DNA of 51,459 nt from Bacteroidales bacterium (GCA_013138975.1 WTBR01000008.1:1-51459); one strand, 5' to 3'; counted from the first letter of the stretch, positions 1 through 9,132 are shown. Numbers and translations are program-made. The notes: generated by a model from the sequence alone, not told the origin.

Positions 1-705
1 AAATTCAAGATTAGCAGTTCCTTGTAATAAATCACGCACACGTTCCTGGTCTTTAACACCAGGTAATTCAACCATTATTCTTCCTGTACTTCCTTCTAAT
101 CTTTGAATATTTGGCTGAACAACACCAAATCGGTCAATCCTGCTTCGCAGAATATTAAATGAATTATCAATTGCATCTTTTGATTCTTCGCGAATAACCT
201 TTAATACATCATCGTTTGATGAATTAAAGTCAATTTTATCTTTTAACTCAATGGTATTGAATATTGCTGCTAATTTAGCATTTGGATCAACTTCGTTAAA
301 TGCTCTTCCAAACAATGTAACAAAGTCTTCTCTACTTTCCTTACTATATTCTTTTGCTAAACTTATTGCTCTCCGAAAAGTAGTATCCTTGCTATTATTT
401 GCCATAGCCTTGATAATATCTTCAACAGATATTTCAAGAATAACGTTCATACCACCTTTAAGGTCAAGACCAAGATTAATTTCTCTTTCCTGACATTCTC
501 TATATGTATATTTTCTTATCCCTAGGTTATAAACTACTTCACTTGATATGGAATCAAGATACTCTAATTCTTTATCAGGATTACCTTGAGCGAATAGCTC
601 TGCATCCCCTTCAACCCCTTGTGTAACCCATGTAAACGATAAGTAATAAATACATATTACGGCCAAGGTTATGGCCAAAAATCTAATAGCTCCTTTAATC
701 TGCAT
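1..705 (-). CDS. secD: Protein translocase subunit SecD (or SecDF fusion), N-terminal part
   Basis: SecD assists Sec-dependent export at the inner membrane, using the proton gradient to pull preproteins out on the periplasmic side. The reading frame is open from the ATG at 705 (complement) to the window edge, giving 235 codons. It starts with one membrane segment (residues about 5-25), followed by the SecD signature LGLDLKGGMNV near residue 80 and the P1-domain stretch RIDRFGVVQPNIQ near residue 195. The gene is cut by the window edge, so its 3' end is not visible. In Bacteroidota secD and secF are often fused into one protein of about 1000 residues, but the fusion cannot be confirmed here. 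A TATCTTTG box lies upstream on the same strand. Identification is secure; only the SecD versus SecDF choice is open. Confidence 0.93.
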   Translation of the reverse strand, partial: MQIKGAIRFLAITLAVICIYYLSFTWVTQGVEGDAELFAQGNPDKELEYLDSISSEVVYNLGIRKYTYRECQEREINLGLDLKGGMNVILEISVEDIIKAMANNSKDTTFRRAISLAKEYSKESREDFVTLFGRAFNEVDPNAKLAAIFNTIELKDKIDFNSSNDDVLKVIREESKDAIDNSFNILRSRIDRFGVVQPNIQRLEGSTGRIMVELPGVKDQERVRDLLQGTANLEF

Positions 706-761
706 TGTCAACTATTTTATTGAAATTATTAATTTATTTTCCTATTAATCAAATTGTCGTG

Positions 762-769
762 CAAAGATA
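762..769 (-). promoter_or_regulatory. Bacteroidota -7 promoter box for secD
   Basis: The complement reads TATCTTTG, matching the Bacteroidota -7 consensus TAnnTTTG, 57 bases upstream of the secD ATG. A TGTG sits 17 bases further upstream as a weak -33 candidate. Seen in sequence; promoter function is inferred. Confidence 0.5.
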
Positions 770-845
770 AAATTATTTTTCAGAATCACACTTTTTCAAT
801 GAATTAAAGATAAACATTGAACTCAATTTTCATAATTTAAACACC

Positions 846-879
846 AAACCCCAGGCTTCGAATTCGAAATTTGGGGTTT
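846..879 (-). terminator. Hairpin downstream of the tolC-like gene
   Basis: AAACCCCA at 846-853 pairs perfectly with TGGGGTTT at 872-879. The loop itself holds the palindrome TTCGAATTCGAA (857-868). It lies 28 bases beyond the stop codon of the TolC-type gene. The T-tract on the complement is short and interrupted, so termination is plausible rather than certain. Confidence 0.45.
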
Positions 880-907
880 AATGTAAGATTATAGCTGTTT
901 ATAATTA

Positions 908-2383
908 CTATTCTATTAGTTGATCAAAATCCGTATCTAATGCTTTATCCTGAATGAAATCGTAGAGGGTAATTTTTCGGAGATTATAATAATTTGACCA
1001 ATATTTTCTTAAGGCTGAAATATAATTTGTTTTAGCCACATCTTTTTCTGACAATGCAACATTTAAATCTAAAACATCAACTTTTCCTATTAAAAACCGT
1101 TGTTTAGTCATATCATAACGTTTTTGCGCAATCGTATCAGATTTTGCAGCAATAACAAATTGGTCGTCTTGTAAATTAAATTGCATTACATTTAAATAAA
1201 CATTTTGCACAAAATCAGTTCTTGATTGCTCAACTGTTGTACGAACGACTTCTTGACTTGACTGAGCCATTTTATATCTACCTTTTCCTAATCCCCAATC
1301 CATAATTGGAATATTTAACCCAAGTCTAACTAACTGTTGTTCATCAGGATTTACATATACATCATTTATCTTACCTGCTTCCTTACCATAACCGATATTT
1401 GCATATAAATCAGCTTGTAGGCCTTTGTTTGATTTTGCTTTTGCGACATCTCGCTCAGCTTCAATTAACTGACGCTCAAAACCAATTATATCAGGATTAT
1501 TTTGCCTTGAGATTTCCAATGCTTGATTAACATCAACTGTCAATTCTGGAATTTCACTCGGTATAACCAATTGCAAATCCACCAACTCGTTAAAACCTAA
1601 AAATGATCTTAATCGAAATTTTCGAATTTCTAAATCTACTAATGACGAATTCAACGAAGAACCCGCATTTAAAACACTAAGTTCCATCTGCATAAGCTCA
1701 TTTTCTGCTATAGTTCCAATATTATATCTACCGGTAGCAATTTGATACAGGGTGTCGGCATTTGAGAAATTTATTCTTGCTACTTGCAAGTTTTGCTGCG
1801 CCAAAGCCAAATCAAAGAAATATCCAACTGCTTTTATTGAAACATCTTCCAATGAAGAAATATATTTTTTCTTAGCCTCTTCATATTTTAAGGGTTCAAT
1901 TTTTTTCTGCCATTTGTATTCATTATAAAACAAAACAGGTTGAGAATAGCTTATCGAAAATGGAGTAGATTTATAAGAATATGAATTATCTTCAAAATTA
2001 TCCAATCTTAATAAATCTGATTTAAACGAAATCTGTCCTCCTGTGAAAGGAACATTTTGTACGATGTCAACATTAATCGAAGTTGTATTGTTATTTATTC
2101 TATTATAATGTGTTCCCGTTGAATCATCATATGGATTAATCGATCTATTTAAATCAGGAAATTCTGTATTAATTCTCACACTAGGCCTAAATTCCGCTTT
2201 AAATGTTCTGAATTCCCAATATTTTGCACGAAATCTGTGTTTAGCCATTATAGCATCAGGTGATTGCTCTTTAGCTAAAAGCATTACTTCATTAAATGTT
2301 AATTTCTCAATAGTTTCTTGTGCTGCTAATGGAATTACTATTACACTTAAGAAAATTAATATATATAATTTAGCTTGTTTCAT
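908..2383 (-). CDS. TolC-family outer membrane efflux channel
   Basis: This is an outer membrane channel that would receive substrate from the adaptor and permease encoded just upstream. The protein has about 491 residues, the usual length for TolC/CusC proteins. It has a signal peptide (MKQAKLYILIFLSVIVIPLAAQ) followed by two helical OEP repeats. The pattern with LALAQQNLQVARINF and a later LDLNVALSEKDVAKTNYISAL is typical of the family. I start it at the ATG at 2383; the frame also opens at a TTG three codons upstream (2392), but the signal peptide fits the ATG better. It is the last gene of the glmM-adaptor-permease-channel run, 18 bases from the permease gene when started at 2383. Substrate cannot be read from sequence. 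Confidence 0.9.
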   Translation of the reverse strand: MKQAKLYILIFLSVIVIPLAAQETIEKLTFNEVMLLAKEQSPDAIMAKHRFRAKYWEFRTFKAEFRPSVRINTEFPDLNRSINPYDDSTGTHYNRINNNTTSINVDIVQNVPFTGGQISFKSDLLRLDNFEDNSYSYKSTPFSISYSQPVLFYNEYKWQKKIEPLKYEEAKKKYISSLEDVSIKAVGYFFDLALAQQNLQVARINFSNADTLYQIATGRYNIGTIAENELMQMELSVLNAGSSLNSSLVDLEIRKFRLRSFLGFNELVDLQLVIPSEIPELTVDVNQALEISRQNNPDIIGFERQLIEAERDVAKAKSNKGLQADLYANIGYGKEAGKINDVYVNPDEQQLVRLGLNIPIMDWGLGKGRYKMAQSSQEVVRTTVEQSRTDFVQNVYLNVMQFNLQDDQFVIAAKSDTIAQKRYDMTKQRFLIGKVDVLDLNVALSEKDVAKTNYISALRKYWSNYYNLRKITLYDFIQDKALDTDFDQLIE

Positions 2384-2401
2384 TAATATCAAATTTTTTA
2401 T

Positions 2402-3772
2402 TTATTCGTACCTCAAGGATTCAATTGGATCTCTTTCGGCTGCTCTTTTTGCCGGTGAAATACCAAATATCACACCTATTATAGCACTTACACCAAATGC
2501 AACAATTATTGATCCCGGGGAAATTATTGTAAGTATTCCTGCAAATTTCATTATTAATTTCGAGAATATAACTCCAAGAAAAACTCCTATTATACCTCCC
2601 GATACTGATATTAAAATTGCTTCGGAAAGAAACTGTGCTATAATGTCTGCCTTTTTAGCACCAAGAGCAAGCCTGATGCCGATTTCCTTTATTCGTTCCA
2701 TAACGGTTGCGAACATAATATTCATTATACCAATACCTCCAACAATTAAGGATATACTGGCTATTGCTCCAAGTACAATATTAAAAATATCTTTTGTTCG
2801 TTGCTGCTGTTTTAAAAGTAACTCAGGTACAGTTATCTCATAATCTTTAACATTCATATGTCGGCGCAACAACATTCTACTTAATACTTCTGTAGTAATA
2901 GTTAATTGTTCTGTTTCTTTAACTTGTACAATTATTTTATCTAATTGATTGCCATTAGAGCCGGTCGTTTCTTGTCCTCCTGAGAATGAAAAAAACCTTC
3001 CTCCCATATAACTATTTCCACTACTTAGACTTTTTGAATTTATCAAAGCTCTATTTTTATAACGCAACAACATAGTTTGCACAGGAATATACACATTATC
3101 ATTTACCAAATTAACTCCGGCATTATCAGCAGCGGAAAGATTAATATTCGATTTTTCCAAAACACCTATAACTTTAAGCCAAACATGCCCAAACTTTAAG
3201 TATTTATTTATTGGATCGACATTACTAAAAACCTTCGCACTAATATTTGCTCCTATTACACAAACAGGTATTCCATTTTCAACTTGATATTCACTATAAT
3301 ATCTTCCTTTTTCAAAGTTAATATTATATATATCGAAATAGTCATTATTTATTCCTATTACTTTGGCAGCAACTCTTCTCCCATTTTGTACTACAAAAGA
3401 ATTAGCAATAATCTCTGGTGTTATTTTTTTAACCGAGGGCACTATTTTCTTTATAGTTTCTAAATCTTTCATGGTAAGACCAGGAGAAAATTTCTCTTTT
3501 TTAGATTCTCCATTCCCAGACTCTCCACTTTCAGACGATTCGCTATTCTCTCCTTCTGATAAATCAATTGTTGGTGTAATAACAATGTTATTTACCCCTA
3601 CCATTTTTATTTGCTCCAGGATTTCTTGTTGGGCACCATTGCCAATTGCAAGCATGCTTATAACTGCAGCAGTTCCAAATATTATCCCTAAAGCCGTTAA
3701 TATTGATTTTAACTTATTACCAAGCAAGGATTCAATCGCAATTTCAATATCATGAAAATATCTACTAAACAT
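2402..3772 (-). CDS. MacB/FtsX-type ABC transporter permease
   Basis: This inner membrane permease has the MacB topology: one N-terminal transmembrane segment (about residues 20-45), a large periplasmic MacB_PCD domain, and three C-terminal segments (about residues 330-445). The C-terminal FtsX motif region reads GGIGIMNIMFATVMERIKEIGIRLALGA, split here as the stretches GGIGIMNIMFATV and RIKEIGIRLALGA. The protein has 456 residues and carries no nucleotide-binding domain, unlike E. coli MacB. A serine/glutamate/glycine-rich low-complexity insertion sits at about residues 71-95 in the periplasmic domain. The gene lies 8 bases from the adaptor gene upstream. It needs an ATPase from elsewhere in the genome; none is encoded in this operon. 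Substrate is unknown. Confidence 0.9.
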   Translation of the reverse strand: MFSRYFHDIEIAIESLLGNKLKSILTALGIIFGTAAVISMLAIGNGAQQEILEQIKMVGVNNIVITPTIDLSEGENSESSESGESGNGESKKEKFSPGLTMKDLETIKKIVPSVKKITPEIIANSFVVQNGRRVAAKVIGINNDYFDIYNINFEKGRYYSEYQVENGIPVCVIGANISAKVFSNVDPINKYLKFGHVWLKVIGVLEKSNINLSAADNAGVNLVNDNVYIPVQTMLLRYKNRALINSKSLSSGNSYMGGRFFSFSGGQETTGSNGNQLDKIIVQVKETEQLTITTEVLSRMLLRRHMNVKDYEITVPELLLKQQQRTKDIFNIVLGAIASISLIVGGIGIMNIMFATVMERIKEIGIRLALGAKKADIIAQFLSEAILISVSGGIIGVFLGVIFSKLIMKFAGILTIISPGSIIVAFGVSAIIGVIFGISPAKRAAERDPIESLRYE

Positions 3773-3780
3773 ATTTATTT

Positions 3781-5160
3781 TTATTTTGTTCCTTTTGCTG
3801 GACGTCGTTTTTGTCCACCTTGCTTTCCAAAATTCCTTTCAGGTCTTTTAACTTCCTTCTGATTCTTTTTCTCCTCTTCTTTTTTCAATCTTTCACGTTC
3901 TTTAATTACAGAAATCAAATCTTCTCCAGCTAATTTAAATTTGTCTAAATTTTCAGGAACCGAAAGACATACTTCATCACCTTCTTCTACGCCTTGCTGT
4001 ATAATTATATAATTCTCGTTCGATTCTCCCGGCACAATAACTTGTTTTTTATTTGATTTTGTATAAACGAAGCTTAAACTGTCTTCGTTATGAATTGCCT
4101 CCAAGGGAAGAAACAACACCTCGTCAAAAACATTAGTAATGATTTGATTACTTGTTGTCATTGCAGGGCGCATAATACTATCGGACTGATCTACATAAAT
4201 TACAACTTCAAATACTTTTGCATCGGTATTTTGAAGCTGTTCACCAATATTAGCAACTTCTATAATTTGTCCGGTATATTTTTTGTCAGGAAATGCATCT
4301 ATCCCAATTCGAACCTCCTGACCTGCTTTAACTTTACTAATATCGATCTCGTTAACATAGGTTTTTGAATGCATAACAGACAAATCAGGTAAAGTAGCAA
4401 CAGTCAGATCCCAAGGACTAATCGTTGAACCAACTTTTCGTTTTTGGCCGCTCCACTCCTTTTTATATATTACCATCCCAGACTGAGGTGCATAAATAGT
4501 GAACTTTTTAATCACATTATTGATTTGGTCAACTTTCCTTTTTGCCTGATCCAATTCAATTGCTGCTTCACGCATACTAGCTTTAGCTTGCTGAACTTTT
4601 AAAGAATAATTATCCCTTGCTTGATTATAGGCTCGTTTAGATTTGTCCATATCAATAGTTGCCTGTCTTATTGTCGCAGGAGGCTCATATTTGCTTTGGT
4701 CAAGTACAATTTGTTTTTCTTCCATAACAAACTCCAAATTCACCAATTGATTTCTCAAATCTCTTAACTGCATTGCTGTGTCTAACTGTGTTTTCAGAAA
4801 TCTGGATTCATAAGTTTCAACCTCATCATCTAAGTCTTTTAAGTTAGTTGCTAATTCGGATTGATCCAACTCGCCCACATAATCACCAGAATCAACAACT
4901 GTTCCTTCTGCAACTAAGTCCTGAATTTTAATTTCTCTGATTCGCAAAGATCTACTATTTCTTAATTCCGAGGGTCCCTTAATATCAACTGAACTTTTTG
5001 CCTGAAGCTCGCCTGTTATTGTTACCAAAATTTCGAATTGACCTTTTTCAACCTTTACAGTTAATTGTTTTAAAGCATCAATTTTTCCTGGTTTGAATAT
5101 CAGAATTGCAATTATTATTACAAAAACAACTGCTATTCCAACATAATACTTTTTTCTCAT
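3781..5160 (-). CDS. HlyD/MacA-type periplasmic adaptor
   Basis: This is a membrane fusion protein bridging the inner-membrane permease and the TolC-type channel. The protein has 459 residues: an N-terminal membrane anchor (about residues 5-22), a lipoyl-like half-motif, a long coiled-coil hairpin (about residues 95-215, rich in E, Q, K and A), and beta-barrel and membrane-proximal domains (TIYAPQSGMVIYKKEW near residue 220). The C-terminal 40 residues are strongly basic and low in complexity (RERLKKEEEKKNQKEVKRP and onward), which is unusual for a periplasmic protein. It follows glmM by 10 bases and precedes the permease by 8, so all four genes probably share a transcript. Confidence 0.88.
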   Translation of the reverse strand: MRKKYYVGIAVVFVIIIAILIFKPGKIDALKQLTVKVEKGQFEILVTITGELQAKSSVDIKGPSELRNSRSLRIREIKIQDLVAEGTVVDSGDYVGELDQSELATNLKDLDDEVETYESRFLKTQLDTAMQLRDLRNQLVNLEFVMEEKQIVLDQSKYEPPATIRQATIDMDKSKRAYNQARDNYSLKVQQAKASMREAAIELDQAKRKVDQINNVIKKFTIYAPQSGMVIYKKEWSGQKRKVGSTISPWDLTVATLPDLSVMHSKTYVNEIDISKVKAGQEVRIGIDAFPDKKYTGQIIEVANIGEQLQNTDAKVFEVVIYVDQSDSIMRPAMTTSNQIITNVFDEVLFLPLEAIHNEDSLSFVYTKSNKKQVIVPGESNENYIIIQQGVEEGDEVCLSVPENLDKFKLAGEDLISVIKERERLKKEEEKKNQKEVKRPERNFGKQGGQKRRPAKGTK

Positions 5161-5170
5161 TATTAATGAT

Positions 5171-6556
5171 TTATATCAAAGTTTCAATTTTATTAATGAT
5201 GTCATCTGCTAACTGATTTGCACTATCAACATCTCTACTTTCGGCATAAATTCGAATAATTGGCTCAGTATTTGATTTTCGAAGATGAACCCAACCATGT
5301 TCAAATTCAATTTTCACTCCATCAATGTCAATTATATTATGATCTTTAAATTTATCTTTAATCGAAACTAATATTTTGTCAACGTTTATTTCGGGTGTTA
5401 GTTGCATTTTCTTTTTTGCAATAACATATTCAGGATATCGAGATCGCAAATCGGAACATGTTCCTTTTGTGTTTGCTAAATGGGTTAAGAATAAAGCTAT
5501 ACCCACCAAAGAATCACGACCATAATGCAATTCAGGATAAATTACTCCTCCATTTCCTTCTCCTCCAATTACAGCATTATTCTTTTTCATACTTTCTACA
5601 ACATTCACCTCTCCTACTGCTGAAGCAAAATATTCGCTTCCATAACCTAAAGTAACATCTTTTAATGCTCTTGATGATGACAAATTAGAAACTGTATTGC
5701 CCTTTTTATTTTGCAAAATATAATCGGAAACGGCAACTAAAGTATATTCTTCTCCGAACATGGAACCATCTTCGTTTACAATAGCCAATCGATCAACATC
5801 AGGATCAACAACAAATCCAAGATGAGCCCCTTTTTCTTTTACTACTTTTGAAATCTCTGTTAAATGTTCGGGCAAAGGTTCCGGGTTATGTGGAAAAATC
5901 CCGTTAGGCTCGCAATATAATTCAATTATATCGTTAACTCCCAATGCTTTTAACATTGCTGGAATGGCTATACCTCCAACAGAGTTTACTGCATCAATTG
6001 CGATTTTAAAATTCGCTGCTTTTATGGCTTCAACATTAACCAAGGGAAGGTCAATGATTTGTTTTATGTGTATATCTAAATAATCATTTCTTTCAGTTAC
6101 TGCTCCTAAGTCATCGACATCGGCATAATTAAAGTCCTCTTTTTCTGCAGCATCCAATATTTTTGAACCATCGGCAGCAGATAAAAACTCTCCTTTTTCA
6201 TTTAATAACTTAAGTGCATTCCACTGTTTTGGATTATGACTTGCTGTTAAAATAATTCCTCCTTGTGCTCCTTCATGCGTGACTGCTATTTCTGTAGTTG
6301 GGGTAGTTGCTAAACCTATATTAACAACATCAATACCCATTCCCATTAATGTTCCTATAACTATTTGGCTTACCATTTCGCCTGAGATTCTGGCATCACG
6401 ACCTACTACAACTTTAACTTTTTCTACTTCTGAGCGATTTAAAATCCATTGCCCATACGCCGAAACAAATTTCACAGTATCTAAAGGACTTAAGCCTTCT
6501 CCTGCTTTACCTCCAATTGTTCCTCTAATTCCAGAAATTGATTTTATTAGTGTCAT
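5171..6556 (-). CDS. glmM: Phosphoglucosamine mutase GlmM (alpha-D-phosphohexomutase family)
   Basis: GlmM converts glucosamine-6-phosphate to glucosamine-1-phosphate for UDP-GlcNAc, and so for peptidoglycan and LPS. The phosphoserine motif TASHNP is at residues 104-109 (Ser106), the metal-binding loop DPDVDRLA is near residue 248, and the C-terminal phosphate-binding motif is seen as RKSNTEPIIRIYAES. Length (461) suits the family. The metal loop is the DPDxDR form; some Bacteroidota proteins of this shape are annotated as phosphomannomutase/phosphoglucomutase, so exact substrate is by family only. It is the first gene of the run leading into the efflux genes, with 10 bases to the adaptor, and is divergent from the pseudouridine synthase at 6756. 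Confidence 0.87.
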   Translation of the reverse strand: MTLIKSISGIRGTIGGKAGEGLSPLDTVKFVSAYGQWILNRSEVEKVKVVVGRDARISGEMVSQIVIGTLMGMGIDVVNIGLATTPTTEIAVTHEGAQGGIILTASHNPKQWNALKLLNEKGEFLSAADGSKILDAAEKEDFNYADVDDLGAVTERNDYLDIHIKQIIDLPLVNVEAIKAANFKIAIDAVNSVGGIAIPAMLKALGVNDIIELYCEPNGIFPHNPEPLPEHLTEISKVVKEKGAHLGFVVDPDVDRLAIVNEDGSMFGEEYTLVAVSDYILQNKKGNTVSNLSSSRALKDVTLGYGSEYFASAVGEVNVVESMKKNNAVIGGEGNGGVIYPELHYGRDSLVGIALFLTHLANTKGTCSDLRSRYPEYVIAKKKMQLTPEINVDKILVSIKDKFKDHNIIDIDGVKIEFEHGWVHLRKSNTEPIIRIYAESRDVDSANQLADDIINKIETLI

Positions 6557-6703
6557 ACCCCTAAGACTGTTTATTAATATTTTAGTTTAAAAATCAAGTA
6601 AAGATAGTTAAACCACTCTTTTTGTAACATTAATTAAACCTTTTTAACAGTTTCATTTTCAAATTTTAAAATTGATTTAGCAATACACCTTAATATAATG
6701 TAT

Positions 6704-6711
6704 TAACTTTG
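6704..6711 (+). promoter_or_regulatory. Bacteroidota -7 promoter box for the pseudouridine synthase
   Basis: TAACTTTG matches TAnnTTTG and lies 45 bases upstream of the ATG at 6756. No convincing -33 TTTG is found at the usual 19-base spacing. Confidence 0.5.
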
Positions 6712-6755
6712 CACACATTAATATAGCTTATTTAAGAATTAATCAGCAATCGATA

Positions 6756-7586
6756 ATGGAGAGAGAGAAGTACAAAGGTAAAAAACAAAGCTTTTCAAAA
6801 AGCAAACCTTCTTTTAAAAAGGAAAGACCAGATAAAGAAGATTCAAAACAAAAAAATCCCAATTGGGATGAGCCAATTAGATTAAATAAGTTTTTAGCTA
6901 ATGCTGGTATTTGTTCTCGAAGAGATGCTGATGAATTAATAAAATCTTGCGAAGTTTCAGTAAATGGAAAAATTGTTCAGGAATTAGGAACTAAAGTTTC
7001 TCCTAATGACGAAATTACATACAAGGGTAAAAAAATAAGCAAGGAACAAAAAGTTTATATTCTTATGAATAAACCCAAGGATGTTGTTACAACAGTTAGG
7101 GATAAACATGCTGAAAGAACAGTTATCGACCTTGTTGAAAATGCTTGTCCGGAAAGAGTATACCCAGTTGGACGCCTAGACAAAAATACAACTGGAGTAT
7201 TATTACTAACTAATGATGGTGATCTTACAAAACAACTTACCCATCCAAGCCATAAAAAAAAGAAGATTTATCATGTGCAGTTAGATAAAGATCTTACTAA
7301 GGCCGATATGATGAAAATTGTTGATGGTATAAAATTAGAAGATGAATCAATTCAAGTTGATGCAATAAGTTATGTTGAAGAAAAAGATCGAGCTCAAATT
7401 GGAATTGAAATCCATTCGGGACAAAATAGAATTGTGCGAAGAATTTTTGAATCACTTGATTATAAAGTAAAAAAACTAGACAGGGTTTATTTCGCAGGAT
7501 TAACGAAAAAGAACTTGCCTCGTGGTAAATGGAGATTTCTTACTCTTCAGGAAATATCAATTTTAAAGCGCAATTCATTTAAATAA
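6756..7586 (+). CDS. rluB: RsuA/RluB-family rRNA pseudouridine synthase
   Basis: This cytoplasmic enzyme isomerises uridine to pseudouridine in rRNA; RluB acts on helix 89-90 of 23S rRNA. After a basic, lysine/serine-rich N-terminal extension (residues 1-38) comes an S4 RNA-binding domain (about 40-90, with IRLNKFLANAGICSRRDADE) and the catalytic domain with GRLDKNTTG at 139-147 (catalytic Asp142). The conserved HPSHKKKKIYHV and GQNRIVRRIFE stretches follow. Length 276. The basic extension is common in Bacteroidota members. RluB is the best match within the RsuA/RluB/RluE/RluF group, but the exact target uridine is not readable from sequence. Confidence 0.88.
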   Translation: MEREKYKGKKQSFSKSKPSFKKERPDKEDSKQKNPNWDEPIRLNKFLANAGICSRRDADELIKSCEVSVNGKIVQELGTKVSPNDEITYKGKKISKEQKVYILMNKPKDVVTTVRDKHAERTVIDLVENACPERVYPVGRLDKNTTGVLLLTNDGDLTKQLTHPSHKKKKIYHVQLDKDLTKADMMKIVDGIKLEDESIQVDAISYVEEKDRAQIGIEIHSGQNRIVRRIFESLDYKVKKLDRVYFAGLTKKNLPRGKWRFLTLQEISILKRNSFK

Positions 7587-7627
7587 AGATTAATACTTTT
7601 ATTATTAGCTAGATTTCTTAATCTTTA
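7584..7627 (+). terminator. AT-rich inverted repeat after the pseudouridine synthase
   Basis: TAAAGATTAA at 7584-7593 overlaps the stop codon and pairs perfectly with TTAATCTTTA at 7618-7627. The 24-base loop and weak T-tract make it only a candidate terminator. Confidence 0.3.
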
Positions 7628-7655
7628 TCTACTTATTGAGAAGTGTAAGATTATT

Positions 7656-9002
7656 ATGAGCACAAAATTGTTTTTACTTTTTATCTGCGTACTACTAAGC
7701 AGCAATGCCTTACTATCCCAAAACAATACGGAAAGGAAAAAGACAGCTGAACAATTATCGCAAGAAAAGAAAACTCAAGAATTATCTGTAATTGAAAAAG
7801 AAACAGTTCGAATTATTGATAGCATTAGTAAAGCTGAGAAATTAGAACGATTTGAAGTACTTACAAAGGGTAACATCCCTGTTGAATGGTTTAATTTACC
7901 TTTAAATAAATTAATAGATTATAATAATTACGAAGGTTTTAGATTAGGATTGGGAATAATGACTAATGAAAGATTTTCGAATTATTTCTCTGTTGGCGGA
8001 TATTTTGGATATGGGTTTAAAGATAAAGATTGGAAATATGGCGGCGATCTCATTCTAATTCTTCATAAAGAATCGGAAAGCAAATTACATTTTTCATATA
8101 TGAATGATGTTATCGAAAAGTCTGCTTATAGCTTTTTAGAGATATTGGATTTTTCCACATCTGAAATTTATCGTAGCTTAATGATAAAAGACATGGATCT
8201 CATTAAGAAATATCAAGTTGAGTATAATGCACTTATATTTGAATATTTCAGATTCAATGTATATTTAAATCAATCGTATGTCAAGGCTACAGACGACTAC
8301 AGCTTTGGCTCAACCATAGCAAGCTCAACAAATAATTTTAGTTTTAACGAAATAGGGATTCAATTTCGTTACGCTTATAAGGAAAAATTCAAGCAAACTA
8401 CAAAAACAAAATATTCACTTGGTACGAACTATCCTATTCTTTTTGGAAATTTAAGTAAAGGAACAAATTGGATTGATGGCGAATATGAATATACAAAAAT
8501 TGAGGCTAAAATTACTAAGACGTTTAAAACAAAAACATTTGGAAAAACAAAACTAGCTTTAGTTGGTGGCTTAACTAAAGGCAATGTCCCAATTTCAAAA
8601 TTATACAATGGACATGGAAGTCATGGGTCATTTAGTTTTGAAGCTGAAAATTCTTTTGGCACCATGCGAATGGGAGAATTCTACTCAGACAGGTTCTTTT
8701 ACGTATTTTTAAAGCATGATTTCGGGAGTTTAATATTCAATTCTGAAATATTTAATCCAGAATTTATTGTTGTAAATAATTTTGGAATTGGCGAATTATC
8801 TCAAAATACAAATCACCAAACTACAGCACCAATTCAATCTATCGAAAAAGGATATTATGAAAGTGGTTTATTAATCAATAATATTTTAAATAGTTCTTTT
8901 TCAGGAATTGGATTTGGATTATTCTACAGATATGGATCATATTCATTTACAAATACAGCCGATAATTTTTCTTATAAACTGACTTTGACAATTGGATTGT
9001 AG
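7656..9002 (+). CDS. Outer membrane barrel protein, DUF5686-type C-terminal region only
   Basis: The protein has 448 residues with a signal peptide (about residues 1-21, ending LLSQ) and a Lys/Glu/Gln-rich linker. Its body resembles the second half of DUF5686 proteins of Bacteroidota: NIPVEWFNLPLNKLIDYNNY followed by EGFRLGLGIMTNERFS and YFGYGFKDKDWKYGG. It ends in an amphipathic strand with a terminal aromatic/Leu pattern (SYKLTLTIGL), as expected of an outer membrane beta-barrel. Typical DUF5686 proteins have about 800 residues and begin with a carboxypeptidase-regulatory-like domain; that part is absent here. Function is unknown. It follows the pseudouridine synthase by 69 bases and ends convergent with the M56 gene. 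Confidence 0.7.
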   Translation: MSTKLFLLFICVLLSSNALLSQNNTERKKTAEQLSQEKKTQELSVIEKETVRIIDSISKAEKLERFEVLTKGNIPVEWFNLPLNKLIDYNNYEGFRLGLGIMTNERFSNYFSVGGYFGYGFKDKDWKYGGDLILILHKESESKLHFSYMNDVIEKSAYSFLEILDFSTSEIYRSLMIKDMDLIKKYQVEYNALIFEYFRFNVYLNQSYVKATDDYSFGSTIASSTNNFSFNEIGIQFRYAYKEKFKQTTKTKYSLGTNYPILFGNLSKGTNWIDGEYEYTKIEAKITKTFKTKTFGKTKLALVGGLTKGNVPISKLYNGHGSHGSFSFEAENSFGTMRMGEFYSDRFFYVFLKHDFGSLIFNSEIFNPEFIVVNNFGIGELSQNTNHQTTAPIQSIEKGYYESGLLINNILNSSFSGIGFGLFYRYGSYSFTNTADNFSYKLTLTIGL

Positions 9003-9048
9003 ATTACACTTAAGTAATACAATCTATTTAAAAGTGTCAGTAATCGGC

Positions 9049-9115
9049 AGATGCTTCGATAAACTCAGCATAACAAATACAATATTAAAGCATGTCACGC
9101 TGAGTTTAGCAAAAT
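9049..9115. repeat. REP-like intergenic palindrome between convergent genes
   Basis: AAACTCAGC at 9061-9069 and GCTGAGTTT at 9099-9107 are perfect inverted arms. The flanks (GATGCTTCGATAAACTCAGC on the left, TGTCACGCTGAGTTTAGC on the right) look like a decayed copy of the palindrome with TGTCACGCTGAGCTTGTCGAAG seen in many bacterial genomes. It sits in the 130-base gap between two convergent genes and may serve as a bidirectional terminator. Confidence 0.6.
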
Positions 9116-9132
9116 GTTTATGAAGTTTAATT

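Noticed and set aside
251..493. Open frame of 80 codons on the + strand
   Set aside because: It lies entirely inside the secD frame on the other strand, with no start context; it is an antisense shadow.
857..868. TTCGAATTCGAA palindrome as a stand-alone operator
   Set aside because: It sits in the loop of a larger hairpin downstream of the tolC-like gene, so a terminator or loop role is simpler.
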